Below are positions 46,140 through 55,570 of a DNA stretch of 64,000 bases, piece after piece. The stretch comes from Pelagimonas varians. Its GTDB lineage: Bacteria; Pseudomonadota; Alphaproteobacteria; Rhodobacterales; Rhodobacteraceae. The DNA is taken from contig NZ_QKMF01000003.1 in the NCBI RefSeq assembly GCF_003208435.1, positions 310,001 to 374,000 of the forward strand. The letters run 5' to 3'. The translations under genes and the position numbers were made by a program. The notes under the pieces were generated by a model that saw nothing but the letters and a program-made list of their open reading frames with translations, did no database searches and was not told the origin of the DNA. How positions within the stretch are numbered: position 1 is the first letter of the stretch; every line of letters starts with the position of its first letter.

Positions 46140-46967
46140 TCAGGCGGCAGTGTTCCACACGCCCCAAGAGGCAGCCGCAGTTGCGAAATCGGTGAAATCA
46201 CGGGGCTTTCGACCAAGTGCGCGTTCAACGCCATCGGCAGTCTGCGCATTCCGCCCATCGAGCGTTTCACGTGCGATGGAGGTAAAGACATCGGCGACAA
46301 AATCTCCGCCAGCTTGCGCGACGTTGGCGTGGAACTCCTCGAACGATATGGGGATGTGCTGGATCGGGCGGCCGGTTGCACTCGCAAGTGCGTCTGCCAT
46401 CTCGGCAAAGGTCATCAGACGGGGGCCAGTGACCTCGTAGAGCATACCTTGATGGCCCTCTTTTGTCAGGGCTGCCACCGCCACATCCGCGATATCGTCA
46501 ATGTCGATGATGGGTTCGGCGATGTCGCCGCCGGGCATTGGAAGCACGCCCGCAAGGATCGGATCGCGGAGGTAGCCTTCGCTAAAGTTTTGGGCAAACC
46601 ATGCAGCGCGTATGATGGTGAACGGAATACCAGAGGCGCGGACAACGTCTTCACCAAGGCGGGCGTGATGTTCACCGCGACCCGAAAGAAGCACGATATG
46701 TTCCAGCCCGCTTGCAGCAGCGACCCTGGTGAAGGCTTCGAGCTTTTTAACCGCCCCCGGAAAAGCGAGGTCGGGAAAGTAAGTCACATAGGCCTTTGTC
46801 GCTCCGCTCAACGCAGGTGCCCAAGTGGCCGGAACTTCCCAGTCGAAAGGGATGTCCGAGCCTCGCGAACCTCGACGTAGGGCAACGCCCTTTTCTTCAA
46901 GCTTGGCGGCAACCCGCGAACCGGTTTTGCCGGTTGCGCCGACAACGAGGATGGGGTGGTTGGTCAT
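46140..46967 (-). CDS. NmrA-like NAD(P)-binding protein
   Basis: A 275-aa atypical short-chain dehydrogenase. The N-terminal nucleotide site is VVGATGKTGSRVA (about 8-20), followed by a Rossmann domain with HIVLLSGRGE and the TIIRAAWFAQNF segment typical of NmrA/HSCARG and YtfG-type proteins. Members act as redox sensors or quinone reductases. First gene of the three-gene operon that is divergent from an AraC regulator; GGAGAAAGAC precedes ATG 46967. Confidence 0.88.
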   Translation of the reverse strand: MTNHPILVVGATGKTGSRVAAKLEEKGVALRRGSRGSDIPFDWEVPATWAPALSGATKAYVTYFPDLAFPGAVKKLEAFTRVAAASGLEHIVLLSGRGEHHARLGEDVVRASGIPFTIIRAAWFAQNFSEGYLRDPILAGVLPMPGGDIAEPIIDIDDIADVAVAALTKEGHQGMLYEVTGPRLMTFAEMADALASATGRPIQHIPISFEEFHANVAQAGGDFVADVFTSIARETLDGRNAQTADGVERALGRKPRDFTDFATAAASWGVWNTAA

Positions 46968-47160
46968 GTCTTTCTCCTTGGCTGGATTGTGTAGCCAAGG
47001 GGTAGACGTTATCGGGGCTTCAGATATTGACCCAACGTGCCAAGAATTTGACCGCGCTCGCCAAAGAACGCGTGGTTGGGGGATGGCGGCATTCTTTGAG
47101 AGGTGAGTTGGGGTTAGGTTCCGATGACAAAGCGAAAAATCGCGGATAGTATTGGAGCAT

Positions 47161-48195
47161 GTGCCAAATCACTTTAGCGAAGCCTTTTTCAAAATGGCTT
47201 ATGTAACGTCTCTTTTTGCCCGCAAGATGGTTGCCGCCGCCGGAACGGGCATAGCGCCCAAGGCTGCGCTAGCATCCGTCGGGCTTGACGATGATGCGCC
47301 TTGGGACCCAAAGGTTATGATCCCGGCGGTGGCGTATTACGAATTACTGGAAAACATGGCAAAAAAGGTGGATGTGACCGAGCTGCCAGTGCATGTCGGG
47401 GCTTCGATGAGATGCGACGACTACGGGGCACTTGGCCTTGCATGGAAAGCTGCCCCAACGCTTTCGGGATCATGCGCACGCATCGAACGGTATGCTCGCC
47501 TTTGGACAGGGGTCGTATCTTATGAATTGCGCGAGGGTGGCCCGAACCAAACGCTCTTCATTTTGCACCGCACCGGCGAGCGAAGACTGGGGCTGCGCCT
47601 TTCAAATGAGGCAACTTTGGCAAGTGTGGTCTCTCTTTGCAGACAGGTCTGTTCGGTGCCGTTTTCCCCGGTCGAGGTTTTCATGCAGCATGCCGCTCCG
47701 AAGTCCAAGGCATATCACGAGGACTGGTTTGGTTGTCCCGTAACTTTCGAGGCCGATCTCGACGCTGTGGTGATATCGAATGAAGCGATGGAGCGCCCGA
47801 ATATTCTCGGAGATGCAGGGATCTCGCGCTACCTGATTTCGCATCTCGAAGCAGAGCTGTCTGAGTTCAACAGTCCGCCGCCACTTGTCACACAAGCCAA
47901 GGAGGCGATCGCCCAGTCCTTGAATCAAGGCGCACCGCGCATGACGGATATTGCCAAGGGTTTGGGTTTGAGCGCACGTTCTTTCCATCGACGCCTCTCG
48001 GAACATGGCCTGAGTTTTCAGACGCTCACCGAGGAAACGCGCCGCGAGCTTGCAGAGGGCCTTTTGCGCGATGAACAGTATTCGCTGGCGGACATTGCCT
48101 TTCTAACCGGATTCTCCGAGCAGAGTTCTTTTACACGTGCGTTCAAGCGGTGGCTTGGGAAAACCCCCGCAACCTATCGCAAATCGCACAAGTAA
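47161..48195 (+). CDS. AraC family transcriptional regulator
   Basis: About 344 aa. Residues about 20-200 resemble the arabinose-binding-type N-terminal domain of OruR/ArgR-like AraC regulators, and two C-terminal helix-turn-helix motifs are clear: MTDIAKGLGLSARSFHRRL and YSLADIAFLTGFSEQSSFTRAF. GTG 47161 has GGAG just upstream; ATG 47194 is an equally possible start. The adjacent divergent operon of NmrA-like, DUF4345 and DUF1772 genes is the likely target, a common layout for AraC regulators with quinone or aldehyde detoxification genes. Confidence 0.9.
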   Translation: MPNHFSEAFFKMAYVTSLFARKMVAAAGTGIAPKAALASVGLDDDAPWDPKVMIPAVAYYELLENMAKKVDVTELPVHVGASMRCDDYGALGLAWKAAPTLSGSCARIERYARLWTGVVSYELREGGPNQTLFILHRTGERRLGLRLSNEATLASVVSLCRQVCSVPFSPVEVFMQHAAPKSKAYHEDWFGCPVTFEADLDAVVISNEAMERPNILGDAGISRYLISHLEAELSEFNSPPPLVTQAKEAIAQSLNQGAPRMTDIAKGLGLSARSFHRRLSEHGLSFQTLTEETRRELAEGLLRDEQYSLADIAFLTGFSEQSSFTRAFKRWLGKTPATYRKSHK

Positions 48196-48617
48196 AAAGA
48201 CGCTTCTTTTCGCGGAGCCAAACCGGGATGACCAATTCCAACCGGTTTCTTTTGGGATGCACCGCAGGAAGTTTTCGATGCACTCTGCCCCCCCCCTCAG
48301 GCGGCCATTGGGCTGTGTCGCGGATTTGGCCGGAGGCACGTGTGGCGCGCAAATCCAATATTGTTTGATGAAAGGTGTCGATGTACCGATCCGAGCGCAC
48401 CGCGCTGGGCGTTGTGTCCAATTCCTTCCATCGCGGAAACAATTGGACACAAACGTAATTTGTTTGGCATTCTTTGCGCGACCGGGGCTATTAAAACGGA
48501 ACGGCATGGAGGTCGATTTCAGTCTGCTTGATCAACCGTGCCAAGACCAAGTTTTGCCAACGTTCGAAAGCGCGCTTTCCAAAGGGAAAGTCTCGTGGCA
48601 CGAGGAAGTGAGAACCA
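48196..48617. other. Upstream region of the CoA-transferase operon
   Basis: About 420 bp with no recognised gene; contains the 41-bp palindrome listed separately. The right-hand third should carry the promoter. Confidence 0.5.
48412..48452. promoter_or_regulatory. 41-bp inverted repeat, probable operator
   Basis: Two 18-nt arms (48412-48429 and 48435-48452) match at 16 positions; the outer 12 (TTGTGTCCAATT) are perfect, and the centre is 5 nt. It lies about 165 bp before the CoA-transferase start and has no T run, so an operator for a dimeric regulator is more likely than a terminator. Confidence 0.6.
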
Positions 48618-49277
48618 ATGCCGACCAAAACTGCATTAAAACCCGAGGCCGCGGCTGAATTGGTGACCGAAGGTGCCAAGATCATGATCGGTGGCTTCAT
48701 GGGGGTAGGCGCACCGCACCGGATGATTGATGCGCTGGTCGAAAGGGCACCTGGCAGGTTGACAGTGATTGCCAATGACAGCGGTATGCCGGGGCAGGGG
48801 ATCGGTAAACTGGTTTCTGCCGGACTGGTTGAGCGCATGATCGTCTCACACATTGGGCTCAACCCGGAAACTCAGGCCAAGATGAACGCAGGCGAGATCG
48901 AGATCGAACTCGTGCCCCAAGGAACACTGATCGAGCGAATTCGTGCGGGTGGCGTTGGACTGGGCGGCGTACTGACACCCACCGGAATTGGCACATTGGT
49001 TGCCAAAGACAAGCGGGTAATTGATGTGGACGGCAAGGAATTCTTGCTGGAAACACCGCTGAAGGCCGATGTTGCGCTGATCGCAGCGCGGCGCGCGGAC
49101 TATGTGGGCAACATCGAATACACGCTCACGGCGCAGAACTTCAACCCGGTGATGGCGCTGGCCGCCGCGACGGTGATTGCAGAGCCCGATGCGATCGTGC
49201 CGGTGGGGGTGATCCCGCCGGATGCGGTGCGCACACCGGGGGTGCTAATTGATCATATTCTCGAAAGGCGGCGGTAA
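48618..49277 (+). CDS. 3-oxoacid CoA-transferase subunit A
   Basis: A 219-aa subunit of a class I CoA-transferase (AtoD/ScoA type): IMIGGFMGVGAPHRMI (about 22-37), LTVIANDSG and RMIVSHIGLNP in the middle, and VGNIEYTLTAQNFNP near the end. The family moves CoA between acetoacetate or another 3-oxoacid and a donor acyl-CoA in short-chain fatty acid or ketone body use. Start preceded by GAGGAAGTGAG. The stop overlaps the start of subunit B by one nucleotide. Confidence 0.9.
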   Translation: MPTKTALKPEAAAELVTEGAKIMIGGFMGVGAPHRMIDALVERAPGRLTVIANDSGMPGQGIGKLVSAGLVERMIVSHIGLNPETQAKMNAGEIEIELVPQGTLIERIRAGGVGLGGVLTPTGIGTLVAKDKRVIDVDGKEFLLETPLKADVALIAARRADYVGNIEYTLTAQNFNPVMALAAATVIAEPDAIVPVGVIPPDAVRTPGVLIDHILERRR

Positions 49278-49912
49278 TGGATGCAAAGGAACGGATTGCC
49301 CGACGGGTGGCACAGGAAATCCACCCCGGCACATTGGTCAACCTCGGAATCGGCTTGCCGAGCCTTGTGGCAAATTTCATTCCTGCCGAGGCGGGGGTGT
49401 TCTTTCAGGCAGAGAACGGCGTAATCGGTATGGGGGCCCGTCCGCCCGAAGGCATGGAGGATCGCGACCTGACCGACGCAGGGGGCGGGTTTGTGACCGC
49501 TGTGCCGGGGGCAGCATCCATGGACAGCGCGATGAGCTTTGGCTTGATCCGTGGCGGCCATATTGATCTGACGGTGTTGGGCGGATTGCAGGTAGATGCG
49601 CGAGGTCGGCTGGCCAACTGGATGGTGCCGGGCGCGTTGGTGCCCGGTATGGGCGGGGCGATGGACCTTGTGACAGGGGCAGGACGGGTGATCGTGGCCA
49701 TGCAGCACACAGCCCGTGGTACGGCCAAGATCGTGCCCGAGTGCACCCTGCCGCTAACCTCGACGAGGCGGGTTGACCTGATCGTTACAGAACTTGCCGT
49801 TCTCGCGCCAACAGACCAGGGCCTTGAACTGCGTGAATGCATGCCGGGGGTCACGGTGGATCAAGTCATTGAGGCTACAGCGGCGGATTTGATCCTGACC
49901 GTGCAGGATTAG
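49277..49912 (+). CDS. 3-oxoacid CoA-transferase subunit B
   Basis: A 211-aa partner subunit (AtoA/ScoB type) with NLGIGLPSLVANF (about 22-34) and AENGVIGMG (about 49-57), which holds the catalytic Glu that forms the CoA thioester, then GGHIDLTVLGGLQVD. Translation is coupled to subunit A (overlap at 49277). No beta-ketothiolase follows; the DNA beyond is decayed. Confidence 0.92.
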   Translation: MDAKERIARRVAQEIHPGTLVNLGIGLPSLVANFIPAEAGVFFQAENGVIGMGARPPEGMEDRDLTDAGGGFVTAVPGAASMDSAMSFGLIRGGHIDLTVLGGLQVDARGRLANWMVPGALVPGMGGAMDLVTGAGRVIVAMQHTARGTAKIVPECTLPLTSTRRVDLIVTELAVLAPTDQGLELRECMPGVTVDQVIEATAADLILTVQD

Positions 49913-50111
49913 ATGCTGCTCAATACATTCGAAATGGATATGTATAAGGGCTATTTGCAATTAGAGAGAGCAACTAAAGGCGCTTAAAATAAGATCCATC
50001 CGCCACATGCGTTAGGGAGGGGCGCTCTCCTAAATAGACTTATCCTGCCTTTTGACAGCACTTTGCAGGTGCCGCAGACTGGATGGGCCGGGGCGCGTCA
50101 CAAAAGCAACT

Positions 50112-50512
50112 CTTGTGGGCAGCTTTGCTCAAGTTACCACTGCGATGGACGCCAAGGCGGCGGGCATGAAGGTCGGGTATGTGAATGCCGGTGGCGGTGC
50201 AAAGCGCATTGCAACGATCCTTGGTAATCACACCAAGATCGCCATGGTGGGTGTAACATCCGAAACACGTAATCCCAAACTTTCGGCATTGTTTTATTGC
50301 GGCGAAGAACCCCGTTCGGACTTGTCAGAATCGCCAACTGCCAAAGAGCTGGGGTATGATGTCGTGTTTGCCTCGTCACTATCTGGTACGGCCCCAAAGG
50401 CCCCCCGAAGGACGTGGTTTCGAAACTGGCGGGTGTCTTTGAGCAGGTAACAAGCGACGAGGCGCTAATCACATTTCTCGAAGCCAAGGGCAACGAAGTG
50501 AAATTTCCTGTC
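50112..50512 (+). pseudogene. TctC-family solute receptor remnant
   Basis: Reads like the C-terminal half of a tripartite tricarboxylate (Bug-type) receptor: MKVGYVNAGGGAKRIATIL, then ESPTAKELGYDVVF, followed after a frameshift near 50395-50415 by GPPKDVVSKLAGVFEQ. The N-terminus and signal peptide are missing. It is distinct from the intact receptor at 56375. Confidence 0.7.
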
Positions 50513-50579
50513 TGGCGATGCCGACAGCGGCCCTCTCTACCCAATCTAGGGGGGATTTGTGCGCAGTTGCTGGCAGCTT

Positions 50580-51325
50580 CCGCCAATCCACATCGACTTA
50601 GGCCCCTACGATCCGGCCTCTGGTTGGACATGACATTTGTCTGTGCTGCACTGCCCGCGCCCCAAGTCTGGCGGACCCGCATCCCGGAAGAGCTATACGC
50701 GACAGCTTGGATTGCCGGTGAATGTCAGGGTGTCCTCAAAAGCTGCACGCAGAAAGACGATCCGGTCTTCTTGATGATGTTCTTCCCCGATCCGCGTCAT
50801 CCCTTCACCGCTGCCAAGAAAATACAGTGACATTTACGACCCTGACGAAATCAACCTGTCAGCTTCGTTTGACAAGGGCGACTTGCCGCCAATTCACAAC
50901 CTTCGCCGCCAGCTGACCGAAGCGCCTGAGACCCGCAGCGATGATGAATTGCACAACGCTATCGACATGGGGCCGACCTTTCTGGTTCGTGCGGGCATTG
51001 TGCCTTTTCCGGCTGCCAAGAGATCATTTTGTTGGAGGGCATCGATCGACAGTGCTTGATCGTAAAGGAAGACCGTCAACGCAAGATTGCTGCTTTCGAG
51101 CGTCTCCAGCTGATCCACACCTACGTTAAAAACGACTGGCGCATCATCATCCGCTACGACGCGGACTGGACCGAAATGTATGCCCTGAAGACGGATCCCG
51201 ACGAGGTCACAAACCTCTGGGACCAGTTGGATTGTGCGAAAGAGCAGAGCCGGTTGGTGAGAAATTTGGTCATTGATATGATGAACCTGCAGGATCGTGC
51301 GCCCTTGCCCACCTGTCAGGCTTGA
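50580..51325 (+). pseudogene. Sulfatase remnant
   Basis: Fragments in three frames match the C-terminal half of arylsulfatase-family enzymes: VFLMMFFPDPRHPFTAAKK (50760-50820), then YDPDEINLSASFD (50838-50876), and a final piece with DADWTEMYALKTDPDEVTN (51160-51215), equivalent to the common ELYDLENDPDE motif. The catalytic N-terminal C/S-x-P-x-R region is absent. Dead gene. Confidence 0.7.
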
Positions 51326-51479
51326 AACGCAGGCTTTGGGAGGCGCACCAAAGTGAATTCTTGACTGTGATGGACGCCGCAGCGAAGCGGTTTTTCTGCT
51401 GGATCCGAAGTTCGATCCTCTTGGGTCGGCTGGCCTGCCTCGCTACATCGCCGGTCTACGGCTGGTGCTGCTGGCTGTG

Positions 51480-52200
51480 TGCGTCTTGCGGCCCTCGTTC
51501 GTGAAGTGGATTTGGAAGCCAAAGCCCTCAAGAAGGTATATATGCTTGGGGCTGGCGAACGCGGCATTCCGCGCGCCGGAGATGCCGATGCTCTTCAGGT
51601 TGTGAAACCGCTGTTGGTGTTGATGATCACTCTGATCTGTCTGGCTGCACTGCCTTCACGTGGCTCACGCGGGGGTTCCTCCCAGCGCTTGGCGCTGCTC
51701 TGACAGATTTCACGACGCGCAAATTCGTCACCACAGCCGCAATCGCCGACATCAGAGGCTTTGCCCTCTCTTACTTCTTTGCCGACGTTTTGTCGGTCGT
51801 CCTGCTGGAATAGGAGTGGCGCTATGCAATTGTCAGACGTTTTCGTGAACGTCTTCGCACCTAGCACCTTTGTTGTTCTTCATGTTCTTCATGTTCTTCG
51901 GGGTACTTCTGGGTGTCTTTGTTATGCGCCAGATCATCGAAGGCGTGTTGCATAAAGAGGTGCCGATCCAGCAAAATGGGGGCAAGCTGACGAACTCATG
52001 TCCTCGGCGGCTCTTCGTTATAATACACCATGTCGAGTGTCTGGTTCATGATGGTCTTTGGGGTGATCGGTTTTTGTTTGCCGCAAAGGTGGCTGCCCGG
52101 TCTGTCCGTTCGTATTGGGCTATAATCTCGCGCCTTTGGCGGAGAAAGAATTGTGCTTGGGCCTGATGCTTTAGGACGGCAGTCTTCTGGCCGTTTCTGA
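51480..52200 (+). pseudogene. TctB/TctA membrane subunit remnants
   Basis: Hydrophobic pieces in shifting frames: KPLLVLMITLICLAAL (51605-51655) and LSYFFADVLSVVLLE (51768-51812) fit a TctB small subunit. The start MQLSDVFVNVFAPSTF at 51824, then FFMFFGVLLGVFVM (51873-51917), fits a TctA N-terminus, and SSVWFMMVFGVIGF (52030-52072) fits the TctA C-terminal region, the central ~400 residues being deleted. With the TctC remnant this is a second, dead TTT system. Individual assignments are moderate. Confidence 0.5.
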
Positions 52201-52249
52201 ACTGCCAGTGAAACCAGAAATGGGGCGAGATCCCAACACGCGGAATGGG

Positions 52250-52470
52250 ATGAGCATATCGCCCTCAAGGGAAAGGATTGTGCCTGAGATTGGCGCGCTT
52301 CGCGCCCTAACCGGGTTTGGACGCATCGACGTTGCGCTGGGCAAGATTGTCTGCATACCGAGCGGCATCAATTGCAAGGTGCTTTTGAACGGCGACGACA
52401 GGGCACGCGGCTACATAAGTAAGAATTACGGCGCGGTGTTTCCTCTACCATCGGCCCAAGCCGTACCGGG
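52250..52470 (+). pseudogene. Homogentisate 1,2-dioxygenase fragment
   Basis: A single internal piece, GFGRIDVALGKIVCIPSG then RARGYISKNYGAVFPLP (about 52312-52449), closely follows the HmgA pattern G.L.V.PGEI.VIPRG...RGY..ENYG..F.LP. The rest of the ~430-residue enzyme is missing; the frame continues into unrelated sequence. Confidence 0.6.
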
Positions 52471-52479
52471 AACACAAAC

Positions 52480-52725
52480 CTTTTTTGCGCCGGCTGTCAC
52501 GGCCCTGTGTTTTTTGCCTCGGTGGACGCGACAAAAGCGCCGCTGCGCAAGATGGATGCCGAAAATCCGGATCAAATAACCCATTTCTTCGAGCTCAAGG
52601 GCACCGAAAGCTGGATGTGGCTGGCGCACATCGAAGTGATCAATGCGCTGGGCAAAGACCACCTTCACAACAACAAGTCTGGCCTGGTCACCATGATACC
52701 GCGCGCAGTGGCTCGTTTTTTCTGA
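52480..52725 (+). pseudogene. Fragment with a haem c motif
   Basis: From 52487 the frame reads C-A-G-C-H-G-P, a CxxCH haem-binding motif, then about 75 residues ending at 52725 (FELKGTESWMWLAHIEV). No start codon in a suitable place precedes it. It may be part of a lost cytochrome; I cannot name the family. Confidence 0.35.
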
Positions 52726-53009
52726 TCATGAGACAGTAGCGCCGGGTCGGGACATGTCCCTTCCCCCCCCCTGTGGATCATCACCATCAAAGGCCCTATG
52801 ATCCTGAACCGCCCCCTGCACCGCGTACCACGAATTCCGCAAGCGGTGGAACCAAGACCATGCAGGTCGCCTATGACACTGGATTTACGTAATGAATCCC
52901 TTGCCCAAGAGTTATAGAAAAGCGGTGTTTTATAGGGAAATCAACCTTCGTAGGGTTTTAACCGCTTGGGTTCTAGTACCTCTAATACAATGCCGCAAAG
53001 ACAATCGAG

Positions 53010-53380
53010 ATGCGCGGCATGCTAAGGATTCAATATGTCTTCAGCTTCCTCGCATTGATTTTGGCAATGGCGACATCTGGTTTTGCACATACAGGGCCGC
53101 GACCGGCCTTATTGCAAGATCTTGTGGTTTATGCCGCAGAAGGTGGATTGCACGTAGATATTTGTGGCTCGCCCAGCACCGAGGTCGGAACGCTTGGCTG
53201 AAAATGCGAAGCTTGTCGTTTGATTGGCGAGGCTCATCTACCGCGCAGTTGTTATGGCGAGCCGCTTGTGTTCTCTGACCAGACGCGCATCTTTAACTTT
53301 GTCGCGCGACAACTGCACAACAAGAAACCGCTTGATCCAAACCACCTGTCACGCCGCCCAAGGCTGATCTCCACAAAACT
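53010..53380 (+). pseudogene. Secreted small protein remnant upstream of the PepSY gene
   Basis: Starts with a good signal peptide (MLRIQYVFSFLALILAMATSGFA region, cleavage near AHTG). It reads on to VDICGSPSTEVGTLG, where a stop intervenes at about 53199; the continuing sequence KCEACRLIGEAHLP and LVFSD keeps the C-xx-C character. Proteins of this kind often precede PepSY genes in metal-related operons. The stop makes it a probable pseudogene. Confidence 0.45.
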
Positions 53381-53399
53381 GAATTCAGTTTTCACTCGC

Positions 53400-53960
53400 C
53401 CGCTGGCGGATCTACAGGCTTGGAGCCAACAATCAGATCAAAAGACACAAATACGCGGCCTTTGGGCCGCAATCCCGAACGGCATCTTGAAACCATACGA
53501 TGCGCCACGAACAAGCGATGTTGCAACCTTGTTTAGCATCGATGCTGACGGCGATGTCAAAAAGGGTGCCGATTACCCCAATACAGCAAAAGTTATTGAA
53601 ACCTACCCGCGTCGCAGCGGTTGACGCGACTTTTCCGGTGGAATCCATAGTGATCCAATGCCTGGGGTGCCCAGCGACCGGATGCTGGAAACGGCTGGAT
53701 CCTTGACCCTGTTCTTGATCGCTACAGGGCTATACATGTGGTGGCCGCACAAATCCGGATAGCGTACTGCGCTTGCCCCCAGTTTCGGCAAAGGCCGTGC
53801 CTTATAGAAGTCATTGCACGGCGTTGTTGGAATGAGGCTGTCATTATTTTTGATGTTCTTCGTCATTTCAGGTTTGGCTTGGGCCGAGATTGGGGGCTGC
53901 CAGACGTGACAACGTGCAGGGGCTCAACGACATGGGCGCGCGCGAGACCGTCGGTGCCCT
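53400..53960 (+). pseudogene. PepSY-associated transmembrane protein remnant
   Basis: Clear family sequence with disruptions: DADGDVKKGADYPNTAKVIE (53547-53606), then ETAGSLTLFLIATGLYMWWP (53685-53744), then KSLHGVVGMRLSLFLMFFVI and SGLAWAE (53808-53888). In-frame TAG codons at 53760-53762 and 53805-53807 and a frameshift around 53620-53645 inactivate it. Intact relatives have four membrane helices and often go with siderophore or copper uptake genes. Confidence 0.7.
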
Positions 53961-54205
53961 TTGGGTGATTGCAGGCAATCACTTGTAGGTCAGGGGGACG
54001 ATGGAGGATCACATGCAGGTTCGGCGCTGCTGCGACGCCAGTGCCATGGCCGCTAGTTTTGAATACATTAGGGTCTTCTATCGGTGCCCACGCTGTCATT
54101 TCGGGACTGGATACCAAGCATCGAAACAAGTGATCGGCATTATGCGTTGGGAAACGGCCACTTAGGGCAATACTGAAACTGTCCGGCGCTAGGTGGGGAT
54201 TCAGT

Positions 54206-55570
54206 TTAGCCAATGGGCAAGGACAGAGACAGACTTGCACCCTTGGCGACATCGTCGATTTCCAAACTGCCATTGTGCTGCTCTGCGACCGACGCGACAA
54301 TGGCGAGTCCTAATCCGCTCCCGTTGGAGGGGCCGACCTGTGAAAACCGGCCAAATGCGGCGTCACGATGATCGGGGGACAGGCCCTTGCCATCGTCTGA
54401 AACCGTAATAATGGCCCGGTCTTTTTGGTTTGAAAGGGTCACTTTGACTTCGCCCAAAACGTCACCGCCGTGCTGCAATGCATTGTCGATCAGGTTCTTG
54501 ACCGCCTCTGTCAAAAACACCGCATCTCCCTTTAGGAACAAAGGAGTGTCGGGTGTATCCAGTTCAAATTCAACCCCGCGGGACAATACAAATGGACCCA
54601 TATCTGCACTGGCGTTTTGCACCAATTCGCTGAGGTTAATTCGTTCAAATGCTGTCTGGGTGTGTTGATGATGCAGACGGTCCATTGACAACAACTGATG
54701 GGTCACCCGCGCGGAGCTTCTAGCGGCCACGACCAGCTCATCTATTCGTTTGTCACGCTCGGCAGGTGTTGGGGCGTCGCGCACGGATTCTGCCATAGAT
54801 TGAACTGCGGCGACTGGGTTGCGCAACTGATGTGAGGCGTCCGAGATAAACGTCTGGTGGGCATTGATGGTTGTTTCCAGCTTCGAAAACAATCGGTTCA
54901 GCGTCGAAACAATGCCTTGGGTTTCGATTGGGACGGGACGCTTGATCTGACTTAAATCCCCCGGAGAACGGGCAGCAATGGCCTGTTGTAAATCAATCAA
55001 AGGTCGCAGTCCGCGCGCGACCCCGAACCATACGACCAAGGCCAGCGTAACCAACAGCGCCCCCAATGCCATGGCGGCGCGGACGGCCAACTGGTTGGCA
55101 AAAGCGTTTCGATCGGCAAGGCGCTGCCACACCGTAACGGTTGTGTCGCCGGTCAGGTTTTGAATGGTAATGCGTTCGGTTATCCGCAAGACGCGCACGT
55201 CTTCGTCGCGATAGGAGCCAAAGGAAAAGAACGGGGCGTATGGGTCGTCAGGGACATGATCCAGGTTGGGGGGGTAGGCATATCCGGTCACATATGTTCC
55301 ACCCGGGCCGGTTGCATGATAAAAGACTTCGCCGCCCGATGCGTCATGGATCAATTCGCGCGCCAGCGGTTGTAAGAGATCGCCGCCCGAAACAGCTGCA
55401 TCGCGTGAAATCGCCAAAGCGGCTGCCAAAAGCGAGCGGTCGAACAGCTCTTCGGCGGTGCGCTGTGCGACGCTGACACGCCAAAAGCCGAGCAAAAGCG
55501 CCATCAATACCAAGGGGATCAGGATCAATGCAAAAAGGCGTAGCCGCAAGGACGTTGTGCGGCGCATCAA
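54206..55570 (-). CDS. Sensor histidine kinase (TctE-like)
   Basis: A 454-aa membrane kinase: helix about 12-30, a periplasmic sensor region, second helix about 165-188, HAMP-like linker, phosphoacceptor His in DASHQLRNPVAA (about 244-255), N box AVKNLIDNALQHGG, G1 box VSDDGKGL and G2 box GSGLGLAI. The order and sensor domain size fit the TctE family that controls citrate-type TTT transporters. It overlaps the response regulator stop by 4 nt. Target: the divergent TTT operon starting at 56375. Confidence 0.9.
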   Translation of the reverse strand: MMRRTTSLRLRLFALILIPLVLMALLLGFWRVSVAQRTAEELFDRSLLAAALAISRDAAVSGGDLLQPLARELIHDASGGEVFYHATGPGGTYVTGYAYPPNLDHVPDDPYAPFFSFGSYRDEDVRVLRITERITIQNLTGDTTVTVWQRLADRNAFANQLAVRAAMALGALLVTLALVVWFGVARGLRPLIDLQQAIAARSPGDLSQIKRPVPIETQGIVSTLNRLFSKLETTINAHQTFISDASHQLRNPVAAVQSMAESVRDAPTPAERDKRIDELVVAARSSARVTHQLLSMDRLHHQHTQTAFERINLSELVQNASADMGPFVLSRGVEFELDTPDTPLFLKGDAVFLTEAVKNLIDNALQHGGDVLGEVKVTLSNQKDRAIITVSDDGKGLSPDHRDAAFGRFSQVGPSNGSGLGLAIVASVAEQHNGSLEIDDVAKGASLSLSLPIG

